From Ruminococcaceae bacterium UBA1417 (GTDB lineage Bacteria; Bacillota; Clostridia; Oscillospirales; Acutalibacteraceae), in the NCBI GenBank assembly GCA_002305575.1, contig DBPP01000037.1, positions 99,831-114,018 on the forward strand: DNA of 14,188 nt, read 5' to 3'. This document shows positions 6,993 through 13,792 of the stretch, in pieces. The notes under the pieces were generated by a model that made no database searches, was not told the origin of the DNA, and saw only the letters and a program-made list of their open reading frames with translations. The position numbers and the translations under genes were made by a program. How positions within the stretch are numbered: position 1 is the stretch's first letter; each line of letters begins with the position of its first letter.

Positions 6993-8360
6993 TCAGTCTG
7001 CGGTAAACATGCGGTACATGGCCTCCAGGCAGATCTGCGCGTGTTTTTTGAACTGCTCCAGGTTGAGGCATTCGTTGCAGTTGTGCGCGTTGGTTTCGTC
7101 CTCGTTGAACGAAGCGCCGAATGCAACGCCGTGGCCGCCCATCTGGCGGGCGTAGGTGCCGCCGCCCATCGAGAAGATCTCGCATTTTTCGCCGGTCATA
7201 TCCTCATACGCGCCCGAGAGCAGCTGTACGAGCGGGCCGTCCTTCGGCAGATAAAGCGGCGGCTCATCGGAGTGGAGCAGATATGTGAGGCCGGCGCCTT
7301 CCACCGCCGCGCGGAGGATCGCGTCAATGTCCGCGCCTTTCTTGAGCGCCGGGTAACGGATGTCCACATCAAAGCGGCCCGCACCGTTTTCAGCCGAAAC
7401 CAGGCCGAGGTTGAAGGTCAGTGCGCCACTCGGCTCGTCTTCCATCTGCACGCCGATTTTGGAGCCGTCGTACGTGAAGCCGATTTTTTCATCGGCAAAG
7501 CACAGGAGCGCGCCGCAGTCTGCGCCGAACACGGAGACGAGCAGGTGAATCAGGTGGGCAGCGGCGTTGACGCCGTTTTCCGGACAAGAGGCATGGGCGG
7601 CCGTGCCGTGCGCAACGATGTGCGCGCCATCCGCCGTGCGCGTGATGTCGAACGGGATGGCGGCTGCAGTTGCAGCTTCGGCGAGACGCGCATACTCCGC
7701 GTCATCGCACACAACGTCGGCTTCCGCCTTGTACGGAACAGCGTTGACGACCGTGCCCGCATGGAACGAACGGATCTTTGCGCCGATCGGACCGGCCACG
7801 GCAAAACGGAACAAGCCCTTTTCGCAATGGCAGAGGCCGTAGGAGGCGTCAGGCGTAAAGCCCATGGTGGGTTTCTGCTCCTTCGAGAAGTAATAGCCCA
7901 TGTCTTGCATGCCGATTTCCTCAGCCGAGCCGAGGACGACACGCAGCTTGCGCTTGCCGACGACGCCCGCGTCGCGCAGCGCACGCAGGCAGTGCAGCGC
8001 CACGATGGCCGGTCCCTTGTTGTCCGAAACGCCGCGGCCGTAAACGAAGCCATTGCGAATCGTCATGTCGAACGGATCGCTGTCCCAGCCATCGCCGGCG
8101 GGCACGACGTCCAGGTGCGCCATAACGACGGCGTTTTCCTCGCCCTCGCCGATTTCGGCGTGCATGGCGTAGTAATCACAGTTCTTGGCCGTCAGGTTGT
8201 AGCGCGCACACAGCGCCATCACGCGGTCTATTGCGGCCGCCGCGTCTTTGCCAAATGGGTATTCGCCCTGCGTGGGTACCGCGACAGAGGGAACGGCGAC
8301 GACATCTTTGAGGTCGCGCAGTATATCATCCCAGTAATCGAGAATTTTCTCACCAAACAT
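6993..8360 (-). CDS. M20 family dipeptidase, PepV-like
   Basis: A cytoplasmic dizinc peptidase of the PepV/Sapep branch of family M20, expected to release amino acids from dipeptides. The 455-residue protein has HLDVVPAGDGW with H82 and D84, GRGVSDNKGP with bridging D113, GSAEEIGM with catalytic E147 and metal ligand E148, FTPDASYG with D171, and a C-terminal AHNCNECL histidine (about 426). A lid or dimerisation domain lies between. The frame opens earlier at TTG 8378, but AGGAAG at 8367-8372 sits six bases before ATG 8360, and the family N terminus (IL..WDDILRDLKDVVAVPSV) agrees with that start. It heads the minus-strand operon, and the promoter is visible at 8393-8421. The exact dipeptide range is unknown. 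Confidence 0.93.
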   Translation of the reverse strand: MFGEKILDYWDDILRDLKDVVAVPSVAVPTQGEYPFGKDAAAAIDRVMALCARYNLTAKNCDYYAMHAEIGEGEENAVVMAHLDVVPAGDGWDSDPFDMTIRNGFVYGRGVSDNKGPAIVALHCLRALRDAGVVGKRKLRVVLGSAEEIGMQDMGYYFSKEQKPTMGFTPDASYGLCHCEKGLFRFAVAGPIGAKIRSFHAGTVVNAVPYKAEADVVCDDAEYARLAEAATAAAIPFDITRTADGAHIVAHGTAAHASCPENGVNAAAHLIHLLVSVFGADCGALLCFADEKIGFTYDGSKIGVQMEDEPSGALTFNLGLVSAENGAGRFDVDIRYPALKKGADIDAILRAAVEGAGLTYLLHSDEPPLYLPKDGPLVQLLSGAYEDMTGEKCEIFSMGGGTYARQMGGHGVAFGASFNEDETNAHNCNECLNLEQFKKHAQICLEAMYRMFTAD

Positions 8361-8371
8361 ACATAACTTCC

Positions 8372-8400
8372 TTTCCAATCGAATATGTCTTTATCATAAT
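8372..8400 (+). promoter_or_regulatory. Possible spmA promoter overlapping the pepV promoter
   Basis: TTTCCA (8372-8377), 17 bp, CATAAT (8395-8400) on the plus strand. The -35 matches the consensus at four of six positions. It overlaps the -10 of the divergent pepV promoter and the pepV ribosome binding site. Because spmA is a sporulation gene, a sigma-E-type promoter would be expected from B. subtilis, but I see no convincing one. Confidence 0.3.
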
Positions 8401-8421
8401 CCATTTGAGGAATAAAATCAA
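8393..8421 (-). promoter_or_regulatory. Sigma-A-type promoter of the pepV operon
   Basis: On the minus strand TTGATT (8421-8416) is followed after exactly 17 bp by TATGAT (8398-8393). This would give a 5' leader of about 25 nt before the pepV ATG, with the ribosome binding site inside it. Confidence 0.75.
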
Positions 8422-8442
8422 TGGAAAGCGCGAAAAAACCGT

Positions 8443-8483
8443 GTGCCCGCCGTGCAAGCCTTAAAAGGCGAACCGGCGGGCAC
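8443..8483. other. Perfect 10-bp hairpin in the spmA leader; terminator-like on minus strand
   Basis: GTGCCCGCCG (8443-8452) pairs with CGGCGGGCAC (8474-8483). A small GCCT/AGGC hairpin lies in the loop. On the plus strand it is a leader structure 13 bp before the spmA ribosome binding site, with no T-run after it. Read on the minus strand it is followed by ACGG and TTTTTT (complement of 8433-8438), which resembles an intrinsic terminator just upstream of the pepV promoter. Confidence 0.6.
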
Positions 8484-8508
8484 GCGGCGCGGAACAGGGG
8501 GAATCTGC

Positions 8509-9090
8509 GTGCTGAATGCGATATGGGCTGTCCTTATGCTGCTTGCCGTGTTCTGCGCGGCGGCGACAGGCAATCTCACGGCGGTTTCCAAGGCTGCGGC
8601 GGAAGGGGCGCAAAGCGCGGTGGAAACCGCACTCTTACTGGCCGGTGCGATGTGCCTCTGGCTGGGGCTGATGAATATTGCGGCGCACGCGGGACTTACG
8701 GAAAAGCTCTCGCGCTGTCTTATGCCGTTGCTGCGCCGCCTTTTTCCGGAATATGCCGCGCACCGGGCGGTCGGCGAAAAAATTGCGATGAATCTTGCGG
8801 CCAACATGCTTGGCATGGGCAACGCGGCAACGCCGCTCGGCCTTGCCGCGATGGACGAGATGCAGAAGCTGTCCCACAGCGATACGCCCACGGGCAGTAT
8901 GGTGTTGTTTGTCGTGATGAATACGGCGGCGTTTCAGTTGCTCCCCTCCTCGGTTGTCACGCTGCGCGCCGCGTTTGGCAGCGAGAATCCGTATGACATC
9001 ATGGTACACATCTGGTTTGTCTCGCTGGGCAGCCTGCTGACATGCATTTTGGTCTGTAAACTGCTGGAACGTCTGCAACGGAAACGGTGA
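8509..9090 (+). CDS. spmA: Spore maturation protein A
   Basis: SpmA is a membrane protein of the nucleoside-recognition (Gate) family. In B. subtilis it is needed with SpmB for full core dehydration and heat resistance of spores. The 193-residue product, close to B. subtilis SpmA in length, begins LNAIWAVLMLLAVFCAAATGN. The gate-domain helix is ETALLLAGAMCLWLGLMNIA (39-58), and the hallmark NMLGMGNAATPLGLAAMDEMQ is at 99-119. VMNTAAFQLLPSSVVTLRAA follows, then a last helix near 165-188. The start is GTG 8509, six bases after AGGGGGA (8496-8502). The frame is open to 8443, but that stretch is the leader hairpin and is not family-like. spmB follows after 15 bases. Confidence 0.95.
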   Translation: MLNAIWAVLMLLAVFCAAATGNLTAVSKAAAEGAQSAVETALLLAGAMCLWLGLMNIAAHAGLTEKLSRCLMPLLRRLFPEYAAHRAVGEKIAMNLAANMLGMGNAATPLGLAAMDEMQKLSHSDTPTGSMVLFVVMNTAAFQLLPSSVVTLRAAFGSENPYDIMVHIWFVSLGSLLTCILVCKLLERLQRKR

Positions 9091-9105
9091 ACGAGGAGGG
9101 TGTTT

Positions 9106-9624
9106 ATGGAACAGATCGGCGCGGCGGTGGTTTGCGCGGTGATGGCCGTTATCGTCGCCGCCGGGTATCTCAAAGGACTTCCGGTTTTCGACCTTTTTCT
9201 GGAAGGCGCAGCGCAGGGCGTTCGAACCGCCGTCCGGCTCCTGCCGACGCTGATCGGGCTGATCGCGGCGATCTCCATGCTCCGCGCTTCCGGTGCGCTG
9301 GAGCTTGTGTGCGGCGCGCTGCGCCCCGTCACGGAATGGGTGGGCGTGAATCCGGAGATTGTCCCGCTCGCTCTGTTGCGCCCCTTTTCGGGCAGCGGCG
9401 CCACTTCGTATGTAACCGAGCTCTACACGCAGTACGGCGCGGACAGCGAAACGGCGCGGCTTGCGGCGATTTTGGCTTCTTCTACAGAGACGACGTTTTA
9501 CGCAGCGGCGGTGTATTTTGGCGGGCGCGGTTTCCGCACGACGCGCTATGCCATTCCGGCAGCGCTGTGCGGGGATTGTATGGCTGTGGTGCTGTCGCTC
9601 GTTGCCGTGCAGCTTTTTGGCTGA
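9106..9624 (+). CDS. spmB: Spore maturation protein B
   Basis: SpmB is the second Gate-family membrane protein of the spore maturation pair and acts with SpmA in spore core dehydration. It is 172 residues, close to B. subtilis SpmB (about 178). Family blocks are FLEGAAQGVRTAVRLLPTLIG, then AISMLRASGALE, then PEIVPLALLRPFSGSGATSYVTE, and ASSTETTFYAAAVYFG, which is the most diagnostic. The C terminus is YAIPAALCGDCMAVVLSL. The ATG at 9106 has GAGGAGG (9093-9099) six bases upstream, a near-consensus site that rules out the in-frame GTG at 9100. It is co-transcribed with spmA. A weak terminator overlaps its stop codon. Confidence 0.96.
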   Translation: MEQIGAAVVCAVMAVIVAAGYLKGLPVFDLFLEGAAQGVRTAVRLLPTLIGLIAAISMLRASGALELVCGALRPVTEWVGVNPEIVPLALLRPFSGSGATSYVTELYTQYGADSETARLAAILASSTETTFYAAAVYFGGRGFRTTRYAIPAALCGDCMAVVLSLVAVQLFG

Positions 9625-9634
9625 CGTATTTTTT
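9606..9634 (+). terminator. Probable intrinsic terminator at the end of spmB
   Basis: CGT plus CAGC (9606-9613, one bulged G) pairs with GCTG plus ACG (9620-9626) around a TTTTTG loop. TATTTTTT follows (9627-9634). The stem is short and overlaps the spmB stop codon, so efficiency is uncertain. Confidence 0.5.
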
Positions 9635-9656
9635 GCTGTACGCAACCGGAAAAATG

Positions 9657-9665
9657 TGGTATACT
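9657..9665 (+). promoter_or_regulatory. Extended -10 promoter of coaX
   Basis: TGGTATACT is an extended -10 element (TG-N-TATACT) about 31 bp before the coaX ATG. No good -35 lies at 16-18 bp upstream. This is common for promoters that rely on the TG extension. Confidence 0.55.
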
Positions 9666-9696
9666 GTTTGCATCAAATGACTGCGGAGGAAACGGT

Positions 9697-10476
9697 ATGC
9701 TGCTCACTTTGGATGTTGGAAACACAAATATAACACTGGGGGTATATGCGGGCGATACGCTGCGCTTTGTTTCGCGCATGGCGACGAATCCGCCCCGCAT
9801 GGAGGACCAGTATGCGGCGGATCTTCTGGCCATTTTAAAGCTGTACGGCGTTGAGCCGGAACAGATTGAAGGGGCGATCATGAGCTCCGTTGTGCCCGGC
9901 CTGACGGCGCCGCTGACGCGTGCGGTGCGCCGCGTGCGCAACGTGGAGCCGTTTATTGTCAGCACGGAGACCGTGCCGGATCTCAAGGTGCGGCGGGACA
10001 TGCCCAACACGCTCGGTGCCGATCTGGTGGTGGGTGCCGTTGCGGCCAAGGCGCTGTACAGCGGCCCCTGTATCGTCATCGATATGGGTACGGCCACGAC
10101 GTTGACCGGCATCAACGGCGCGGGGGAGGTCTGCGGCGTTGTTATTGTACCGGGCGTCGGCACGTCGCTCGATGCGCTGACGAGCCGTGCCGCGCAGCTT
10201 TCTGCCGTCGGCTTGCAGGCGCCGCCCTGCGTGCTCGGGCGCAATACGATGGAGTGTATTCAGTCCGGCATGGTGTTTGGCACGGCCTGTATGCTCGACG
10301 GTATGTGCGATCGCATCGAGGAGGAGCTTGGGGAGAAATGCACGGTCATCGCGACGGGCGGGTTGGCCGGCATGATCGTGGCGCACTGCCGTCGGGAAAT
10401 TCACTTGAGCGATACCCTGCTGCTCGATGGTCTGAAACTGATTTGGGACCGGTATGGCGCGCAACCGATCCGTTGA
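9697..10476 (+). CDS. coaX: Type III pantothenate kinase
   Basis: CoaX phosphorylates pantothenate, the first step of coenzyme A synthesis. It is an ASKHA-fold enzyme that is not feedback-inhibited by CoA. The 259-residue protein starts MLLTLDVGNTNITLGVY, with the phosphate motif DVGNTN at 6-11. GAD at 107-109 carries the expected catalytic aspartate D109, IDMGTATT (128-135) is the second ATP motif, and GVVIVPGVGTSLDALTSRAAQL and GRNTMECIQSGMVFG complete the family pattern. After GAD most relatives I recall have arginine (GADR); here it is leucine (GADLVVGA). The ATG lies six bases after GGAGGA (9685-9690). It has its own promoter. Its stop codon lies in the first copy of a 19-bp tandem repeat. 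Confidence 0.95.
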   Translation: MLLTLDVGNTNITLGVYAGDTLRFVSRMATNPPRMEDQYAADLLAILKLYGVEPEQIEGAIMSSVVPGLTAPLTRAVRRVRNVEPFIVSTETVPDLKVRRDMPNTLGADLVVGAVAAKALYSGPCIVIDMGTATTLTGINGAGEVCGVVIVPGVGTSLDALTSRAAQLSAVGLQAPPCVLGRNTMECIQSGMVFGTACMLDGMCDRIEEELGEKCTVIATGGLAGMIVAHCRREIHLSDTLLLDGLKLIWDRYGAQPIR

Positions 10477-10509
10477 AAATCATCGGATTTGTTGAAAATC
10501 ATCGGATTT
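10472..10509 (+). repeat. Perfect tandem repeat, 19 bp x 2, with operator-like dyads
   Basis: GTTGAAAATCATCGGATTT occurs at 10472-10490 and immediately again at 10491-10509. Each copy contains the dyad AAAATC-ATCG-GATTT, with a sixth T completing the second dyad at 10510. The first copy contains the coaX stop codon. The second supplies the -35 and spacer of the downstream promoter. Confidence 0.9.
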
Positions 10510-10520
10510 TATGGTATAAT
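10492..10520 (+). promoter_or_regulatory. Strong sigma-A-type promoter of the alpha-glucosidase gene
   Basis: TTGAAA (10492-10497), 17 bp, TATAAT (10515-10520) with a TGG extension (TGGTATAAT). The -35 and most of the spacer lie in the second tandem repeat. The dyad AAAATC-N4-GATTTT (10495-10510) covers the spacer, where a bound repressor would block RNA polymerase. Confidence 0.85.
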
Positions 10521-10580
10521 TCTTTTACAATACGGTTTTCCGTTTCAAATTGCGCGGCTCTGGCCGCAAGGAAAGGATGT

Positions 10581-12395
10581 TTGAAATTGAGAAGCAATGT
10601 GGAAGAGCTGCTGCAGCAGCCGTTTGCGCAGGACCAGCTGCGTATGATGGGAAAGCTCAAGCCTGCGGCGGAATTTACGCCGGAGGAAATTGAAGCGATG
10701 GAGCCGTTCTGGCGTCGCGTGGAGGCGACGGCGGTGCCGCTGCACACGCCGGTGAAGGGCCCGTATGCCCGCAAGTGGTGGAAAGAAGCCGTTGCCTATC
10801 AGATCTACCCGATGAGTTTTTGCGATTCCAATGGCGACGGTATCGGTGATCTGAACGGTATCCGCTCAAAGCTCGATTATCTCAAGGCGTTCGGCGTGGA
10901 TATTGTCTGGCTCAGCCCGATCTACGATTCCCCGAATGACGACAACGGCTACGACATCCGGGATTACCGCAAGATCCACCCCGATTATGGCACCATGGAG
11001 GATTTTGACCGCCTGCTCGATGAAATCCATGCGCGCGGTATGAAGCTGATCATGGACATGGTGCTCAATCACACGTCGGACGAACACCCGTGGTTTCAGG
11101 CGGCGCTCAAGGACCCGACGTCGAAGTACAAGGATTACTACATCTGGCGCAAGGGCCGCGGCGAAGGCGTGCCGCCGAACAACTGGCAGTCGTTCTTCTC
11201 CGAGCCGGCGTGGAACTATTACCCCGAGGTCGGGGAGTGGGCGCTGCACCTGTTCAGCCGCAAGCAGATGGACCTCAACTGGGAAAACCCGGCACTGCGC
11301 GAGGAAATCTACGAAATGCTCAACTGGTGGATGGACAAGGGCGTCGACGGCTTCCGGCTCGACGTCATCAACCTGATTTCGAAGTTCGACGGCTTGCCGG
11401 ACGGTGAGGGTGGCTTCCTCACCGGCATTGAGCAGTATGTCTACGGCCCGCGGCTGCACGAGTATCTGCGCGAGCTGAACAGCCGCGTGTTCTCGAAACA
11501 CGACAGCTATACGGTCGGTGAGGGCTGCGGCCTGGGCGCGGCGACGCAGGTGAGCATGACGCTTGCTAGCCGCAAGGAGCTGAATACCACGTTCTGCTTC
11601 GGCCATTTTGACACCCCGGGACACAACAAGTACAGCACGTACCGCTACGACCTCAATTTCCTGAAGGATTACATCATCCGCACGCAGGAGACACAGGACG
11701 CCGACAACTGGCTCACACTCGTCTTTGAAAATCACGACCAGCCGCGCTTCCTGTCGAAAATCACGCGTGAGCCGGGGGAGATTGAGCCGGCGGCGAAGCT
11801 CGTCGCGCTTTTGGAAATGACGCTCTGCGGCACGGCCTTTGTCTACGAGGGACAAGAGCTCGGCATGCGGTTCATCCACTTCAACGACGCGTCCGAGTTC
11901 CGCGATGTCGAGGCGATCAACCTGTATAAGAAGCTGCGCTCGGAAGGCAAAACCGAGGCGGAAGCTTTCGCCTATGTTGCGCCCGGCACGCGCGACCAGA
12001 CCCGTGCGCCGATGCAGTGGACGTCGGAGAAAAACGGCGGGTTCACCACGGGCACGCCCTGGCTGCGCCTCAACGACAACTACGACACCGTCAACGCGCA
12101 GGACGAGGCCAAGGATCCCGATTCGATCCTGAACTTTTATCGCGCAGCGATCGCACTGCGCAAGCAGTACAAAACGCTCGTGTACGGGGACTTTACGCCC
12201 GTGTGTGCGGAACAGAAGGATTTCTTCGGCTACACCCGCGAGGATGCGGACGGCCGATTCTATGTGGAAATCAATCTGACTGAAAAGCCGGCCGCGCGCC
12301 CTGTCCATCTGGGCGGCGCGCACCTGCTCGGCAATTATGGCGCGCCGACGGATACGCTGCGCCCGTTCGAGGCCAACGTTTATAAGCTGCGCTGA
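10581..12395 (+). CDS. GH13 alpha-glucosidase, oligo-1,6-glucosidase-like
   Basis: A cytoplasmic glycoside hydrolase of family 13 that probably releases glucose from isomalto-oligosaccharides or related short alpha-glucans. From TTG 10581 it has 604 residues. The catalytic barrel starts at KWWKEAVAYQIYP (about 65-77). DSNGDGIGD (82-90) is the calcium loop and DMVLNHTSDEHPWF (159-172) is conserved region I. GFRLDVINLIS carries nucleophile D261, TVGEG the acid E314, and ENHDQPR the stabiliser D386. V262 after the nucleophile is the residue linked to alpha-1,6 preference in oligo-1,6-glucosidases. A helical N-terminal extension of about 64 residues precedes the barrel, which is unusual. Start choice is unsure: AAGGA (10568-10572) suits TTG 10581 and AAAGGA (10572-10577) suits TTG 10587. 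No transporter or regulator gene is adjacent. Confidence 0.9.
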   Translation: MKLRSNVEELLQQPFAQDQLRMMGKLKPAAEFTPEEIEAMEPFWRRVEATAVPLHTPVKGPYARKWWKEAVAYQIYPMSFCDSNGDGIGDLNGIRSKLDYLKAFGVDIVWLSPIYDSPNDDNGYDIRDYRKIHPDYGTMEDFDRLLDEIHARGMKLIMDMVLNHTSDEHPWFQAALKDPTSKYKDYYIWRKGRGEGVPPNNWQSFFSEPAWNYYPEVGEWALHLFSRKQMDLNWENPALREEIYEMLNWWMDKGVDGFRLDVINLISKFDGLPDGEGGFLTGIEQYVYGPRLHEYLRELNSRVFSKHDSYTVGEGCGLGAATQVSMTLASRKELNTTFCFGHFDTPGHNKYSTYRYDLNFLKDYIIRTQETQDADNWLTLVFENHDQPRFLSKITREPGEIEPAAKLVALLEMTLCGTAFVYEGQELGMRFIHFNDASEFRDVEAINLYKKLRSEGKTEAEAFAYVAPGTRDQTRAPMQWTSEKNGGFTTGTPWLRLNDNYDTVNAQDEAKDPDSILNFYRAAIALRKQYKTLVYGDFTPVCAEQKDFFGYTREDADGRFYVEINLTEKPAARPVHLGGAHLLGNYGAPTDTLRPFEANVYKLR

Positions 12396-12416
12396 GCCCT
12401 ATTCATAGCCTGTCTG

Positions 12417-12458
12417 AAACGGTATGCCTTCTTCGCCGGAAGGTGTGCCGTTTCTTTC
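12417..12458 (+). terminator. Intrinsic terminator after the glucosidase gene
   Basis: AAACGGTATGCCTTC (12417-12431) pairs with GAAGGTGTGCCGTTT (12439-12453) over 15 positions including three G-T wobbles, with a 7-nt loop. CTTT follows, and TTTTT comes a few bases later (12462-12466). Confidence 0.75.
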
Positions 12459-12485
12459 ATGTTTTTGAATTCCGCCCGACTCGTC

Positions 12486-12514
12486 TTGCCTTACGGTGTC
12501 GGATATGCTATACT
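12486..12514 (+). promoter_or_regulatory. Promoter of the YbhN-like membrane protein gene
   Basis: TTGCCT (12486-12491), 17 bp, TATACT (12509-12514), with an extended -10 TG at 12506-12507. It predicts a leader of about 28 nt before ATG 12550. Confidence 0.75.
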
Positions 12515-12549
12515 AATCCATACGCTAATCTGTGCCAAAGGAGACACGT

Positions 12550-13581
12550 ATGAACGAAAAGAAAAAGATCCCTTGGGGGCTTTTGTATGTACTCCTGACC
12601 GTTGTGATCCTGCTGGTGTTCGGGCTGGTCAATCAGGAGTTTCACGGTATGCTTTCCGTGATCGCCGGCCTCTCCCTCGGCTTTGTCGCGCTGGCGGTGC
12701 TCATGACCGGTGTTTTCCTCGTGATGGAAGGCGAGATTATCCGTATGCTGCTCTGGTGTCAGGGGGAGCGCGTCGGGTTTTGGGCAACTCTGAAAATCGG
12801 TCTGATCGGCATCTACTATTCTTACATTACGCCGAGCTCCACGGGTGGGCAGCCGATGCAGGTGGTTTACCTGTTGCGCGATAAGGTGCCGGCGGGCAAC
12901 TCCACCGCGGTGTTGTTCGTCAAGTTTTTCGCCTATCAGTTGTCGTTTGTGCTTTGCACCATCGTTTCGCTGATCTGCATGTACCCGAAACTCCGAGCGG
13001 AAAGCCCGCAGTTGATTCCGCTTGTGCTCGTCGGTATTTTTATCAACGGGCTGTGGATCATTGCGATCCCGCTGCTTTTCTGCGCGCCGGTGCTGCACGC
13101 GCTCGCGAATGCGTTGGTCCGTCTGCTGGAGAAATGCGCGTTCCTCAAAAAACGCGCGCGGTACATCGAAAAGGTCCGCGGCTTTGAGGCGGATTTTGCT
13201 TCGTATACCGAGAAATTCAAGAGCAAGAAGCGTTTCTACCTGTACGCTGTTTTGCTTTCCATTCCACAGGTTATCCTGCAAATGAGCGTGCTGTACGTCG
13301 TGTTTCGCGCCTTTTCCTATGAGCTGCCGTATTTGGAACTGCTCTGTATGCAGACCATGCTGCAGGCGTCCGTCTGTTTTGTGCCGCTGCCCGGTGCGTC
13401 CGGCGCGCAGGAATTTGGCTTTTCCATGTTTTTTGGCCCGTATTTTCCATCCGGCGACGTGCTGTACACGGCCGTGCTGGTCTGGCGTTTTTTTACGTAC
13501 TATATTGTTGTGATTGCCGGCGCGCTCGTCGTGGTGATCGATCAGATACTCTACAGACGCCGCGTCCGAAAGCAAGGCTGA
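12550..13581 (+). CDS. YbhN / LPG-synthase-TM family membrane protein (UPF0104)
   Basis: A 343-residue integral membrane protein of the lysylphosphatidylglycerol synthase TM-region family (UPF0104/YbhN, the same fold as the MprF flippase domain), without the cytoplasmic aminoacyl-transfer domain. Hydrophobic segments lie near 9-26, 34-58, 78-92, 117-140, 150-175, 232-253 and 307-331. The family signatures are SYITPSSTGGQPMQV (about 92-106) and FVPLPGASGAQEFGF (about 277-291). A basic stretch (KKRARYIEKVR, then KFKSKKRF) lies between about 197 and 232. Family members are thought to move or bind lipids, but the substrate here is unknown. ATG 12550 is six bases after AAGGAG (12538-12543). An in-frame GTG at 12532 is disfavoured because it precedes that site. 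The gene is monocistronic, with its own promoter and terminator. Confidence 0.88.
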   Translation: MNEKKKIPWGLLYVLLTVVILLVFGLVNQEFHGMLSVIAGLSLGFVALAVLMTGVFLVMEGEIIRMLLWCQGERVGFWATLKIGLIGIYYSYITPSSTGGQPMQVVYLLRDKVPAGNSTAVLFVKFFAYQLSFVLCTIVSLICMYPKLRAESPQLIPLVLVGIFINGLWIIAIPLLFCAPVLHALANALVRLLEKCAFLKKRARYIEKVRGFEADFASYTEKFKSKKRFYLYAVLLSIPQVILQMSVLYVVFRAFSYELPYLELLCMQTMLQASVCFVPLPGASGAQEFGFSMFFGPYFPSGDVLYTAVLVWRFFTYYIVVIAGALVVVIDQILYRRRVRKQG

Positions 13582-13584
13582 ACC

Positions 13585-13665
13585 ATCCCCTTTTGCCGTC
13601 GCCCTTGCGCCATCCGTTCTGGAAAATGGCGCGATGCGGCCGGTCGTGCAGAAGGGGATTTTTTT
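13585..13665 (+). terminator. Large branched intrinsic terminator
   Basis: The outer stem ATCCCCTTTTGC (13585-13596) pairs with GCAGAAGGGGAT (13648-13659) with one wobble. Inside lies a second hairpin, GCGCCAT (13607-13613) with ATGGCGC (13626-13632). Seven T residues (13659-13665) follow the outer stem. Confidence 0.8.
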
Positions 13666-13692
13666 GCTTGGAAAAAATTGTTTGGTAAAACA

Positions 13693-13721
13693 TTGACAAA
13701 CACACGTGGGACGCGTATAGT
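13693..13721 (+). promoter_or_regulatory. Near-consensus promoter of the broken ABC ATPase gene
   Basis: TTGACA (13693-13698) matches the -35 consensus fully. It is followed after 17 bp by TATAGT (13716-13721). The leader to ATG 13793 is about 65 nt. This is the best promoter in the window. Confidence 0.88.
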
Positions 13722-13792
13722 GAAGGTGCGGCGTGCCGCACTACGGCAAACGGCCGCGAATCCATCAAGTGATGAAAAAGGAGAAAAAGGAA

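Noticed and set aside
6939..8366. Plus-strand open frame of 475 codons opposite pepV
   Set aside because: It is antisense to a full-length M20 peptidase with all metal ligands. Its translation has no recognisable motif or ribosome binding site.
8361..8378. TTG start for pepV at 8378
   Set aside because: The ribosome binding site lies inside that extension and is correctly spaced for ATG 8360.
8390..8420. Sigma-E-type promoter for spmA (TCATAAT with AATAAAAT)
   Set aside because: The spacing is only about 10 bp and the -10 is poor. It was expected from biology rather than shown by sequence.
10254..10580. Longer alpha-glucosidase reading from inside coaX
   Set aside because: The promoter at 10492-10520 and the ribosome binding site lie downstream of that start, and the translated stretch is the coaX gene out of frame.
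10866..12323. Minus-strand open frame of 485 codons opposite the alpha-glucosidase
   Set aside because: It is antisense to a complete GH13 enzyme. The translation is low-complexity R/V/A/H sequence with no motifs.
12508..13575. Minus-strand open frame opposite the YbhN-like gene
   Set aside because: Its H/Q/R-rich translation is the typical reverse image of a membrane protein, with no start signals.
13585..13665. Small RNA gene in the branched structure after the YbhN-like gene
   Set aside because: The outer stem with seven T residues is explained as a terminator, and no separate promoter precedes it.
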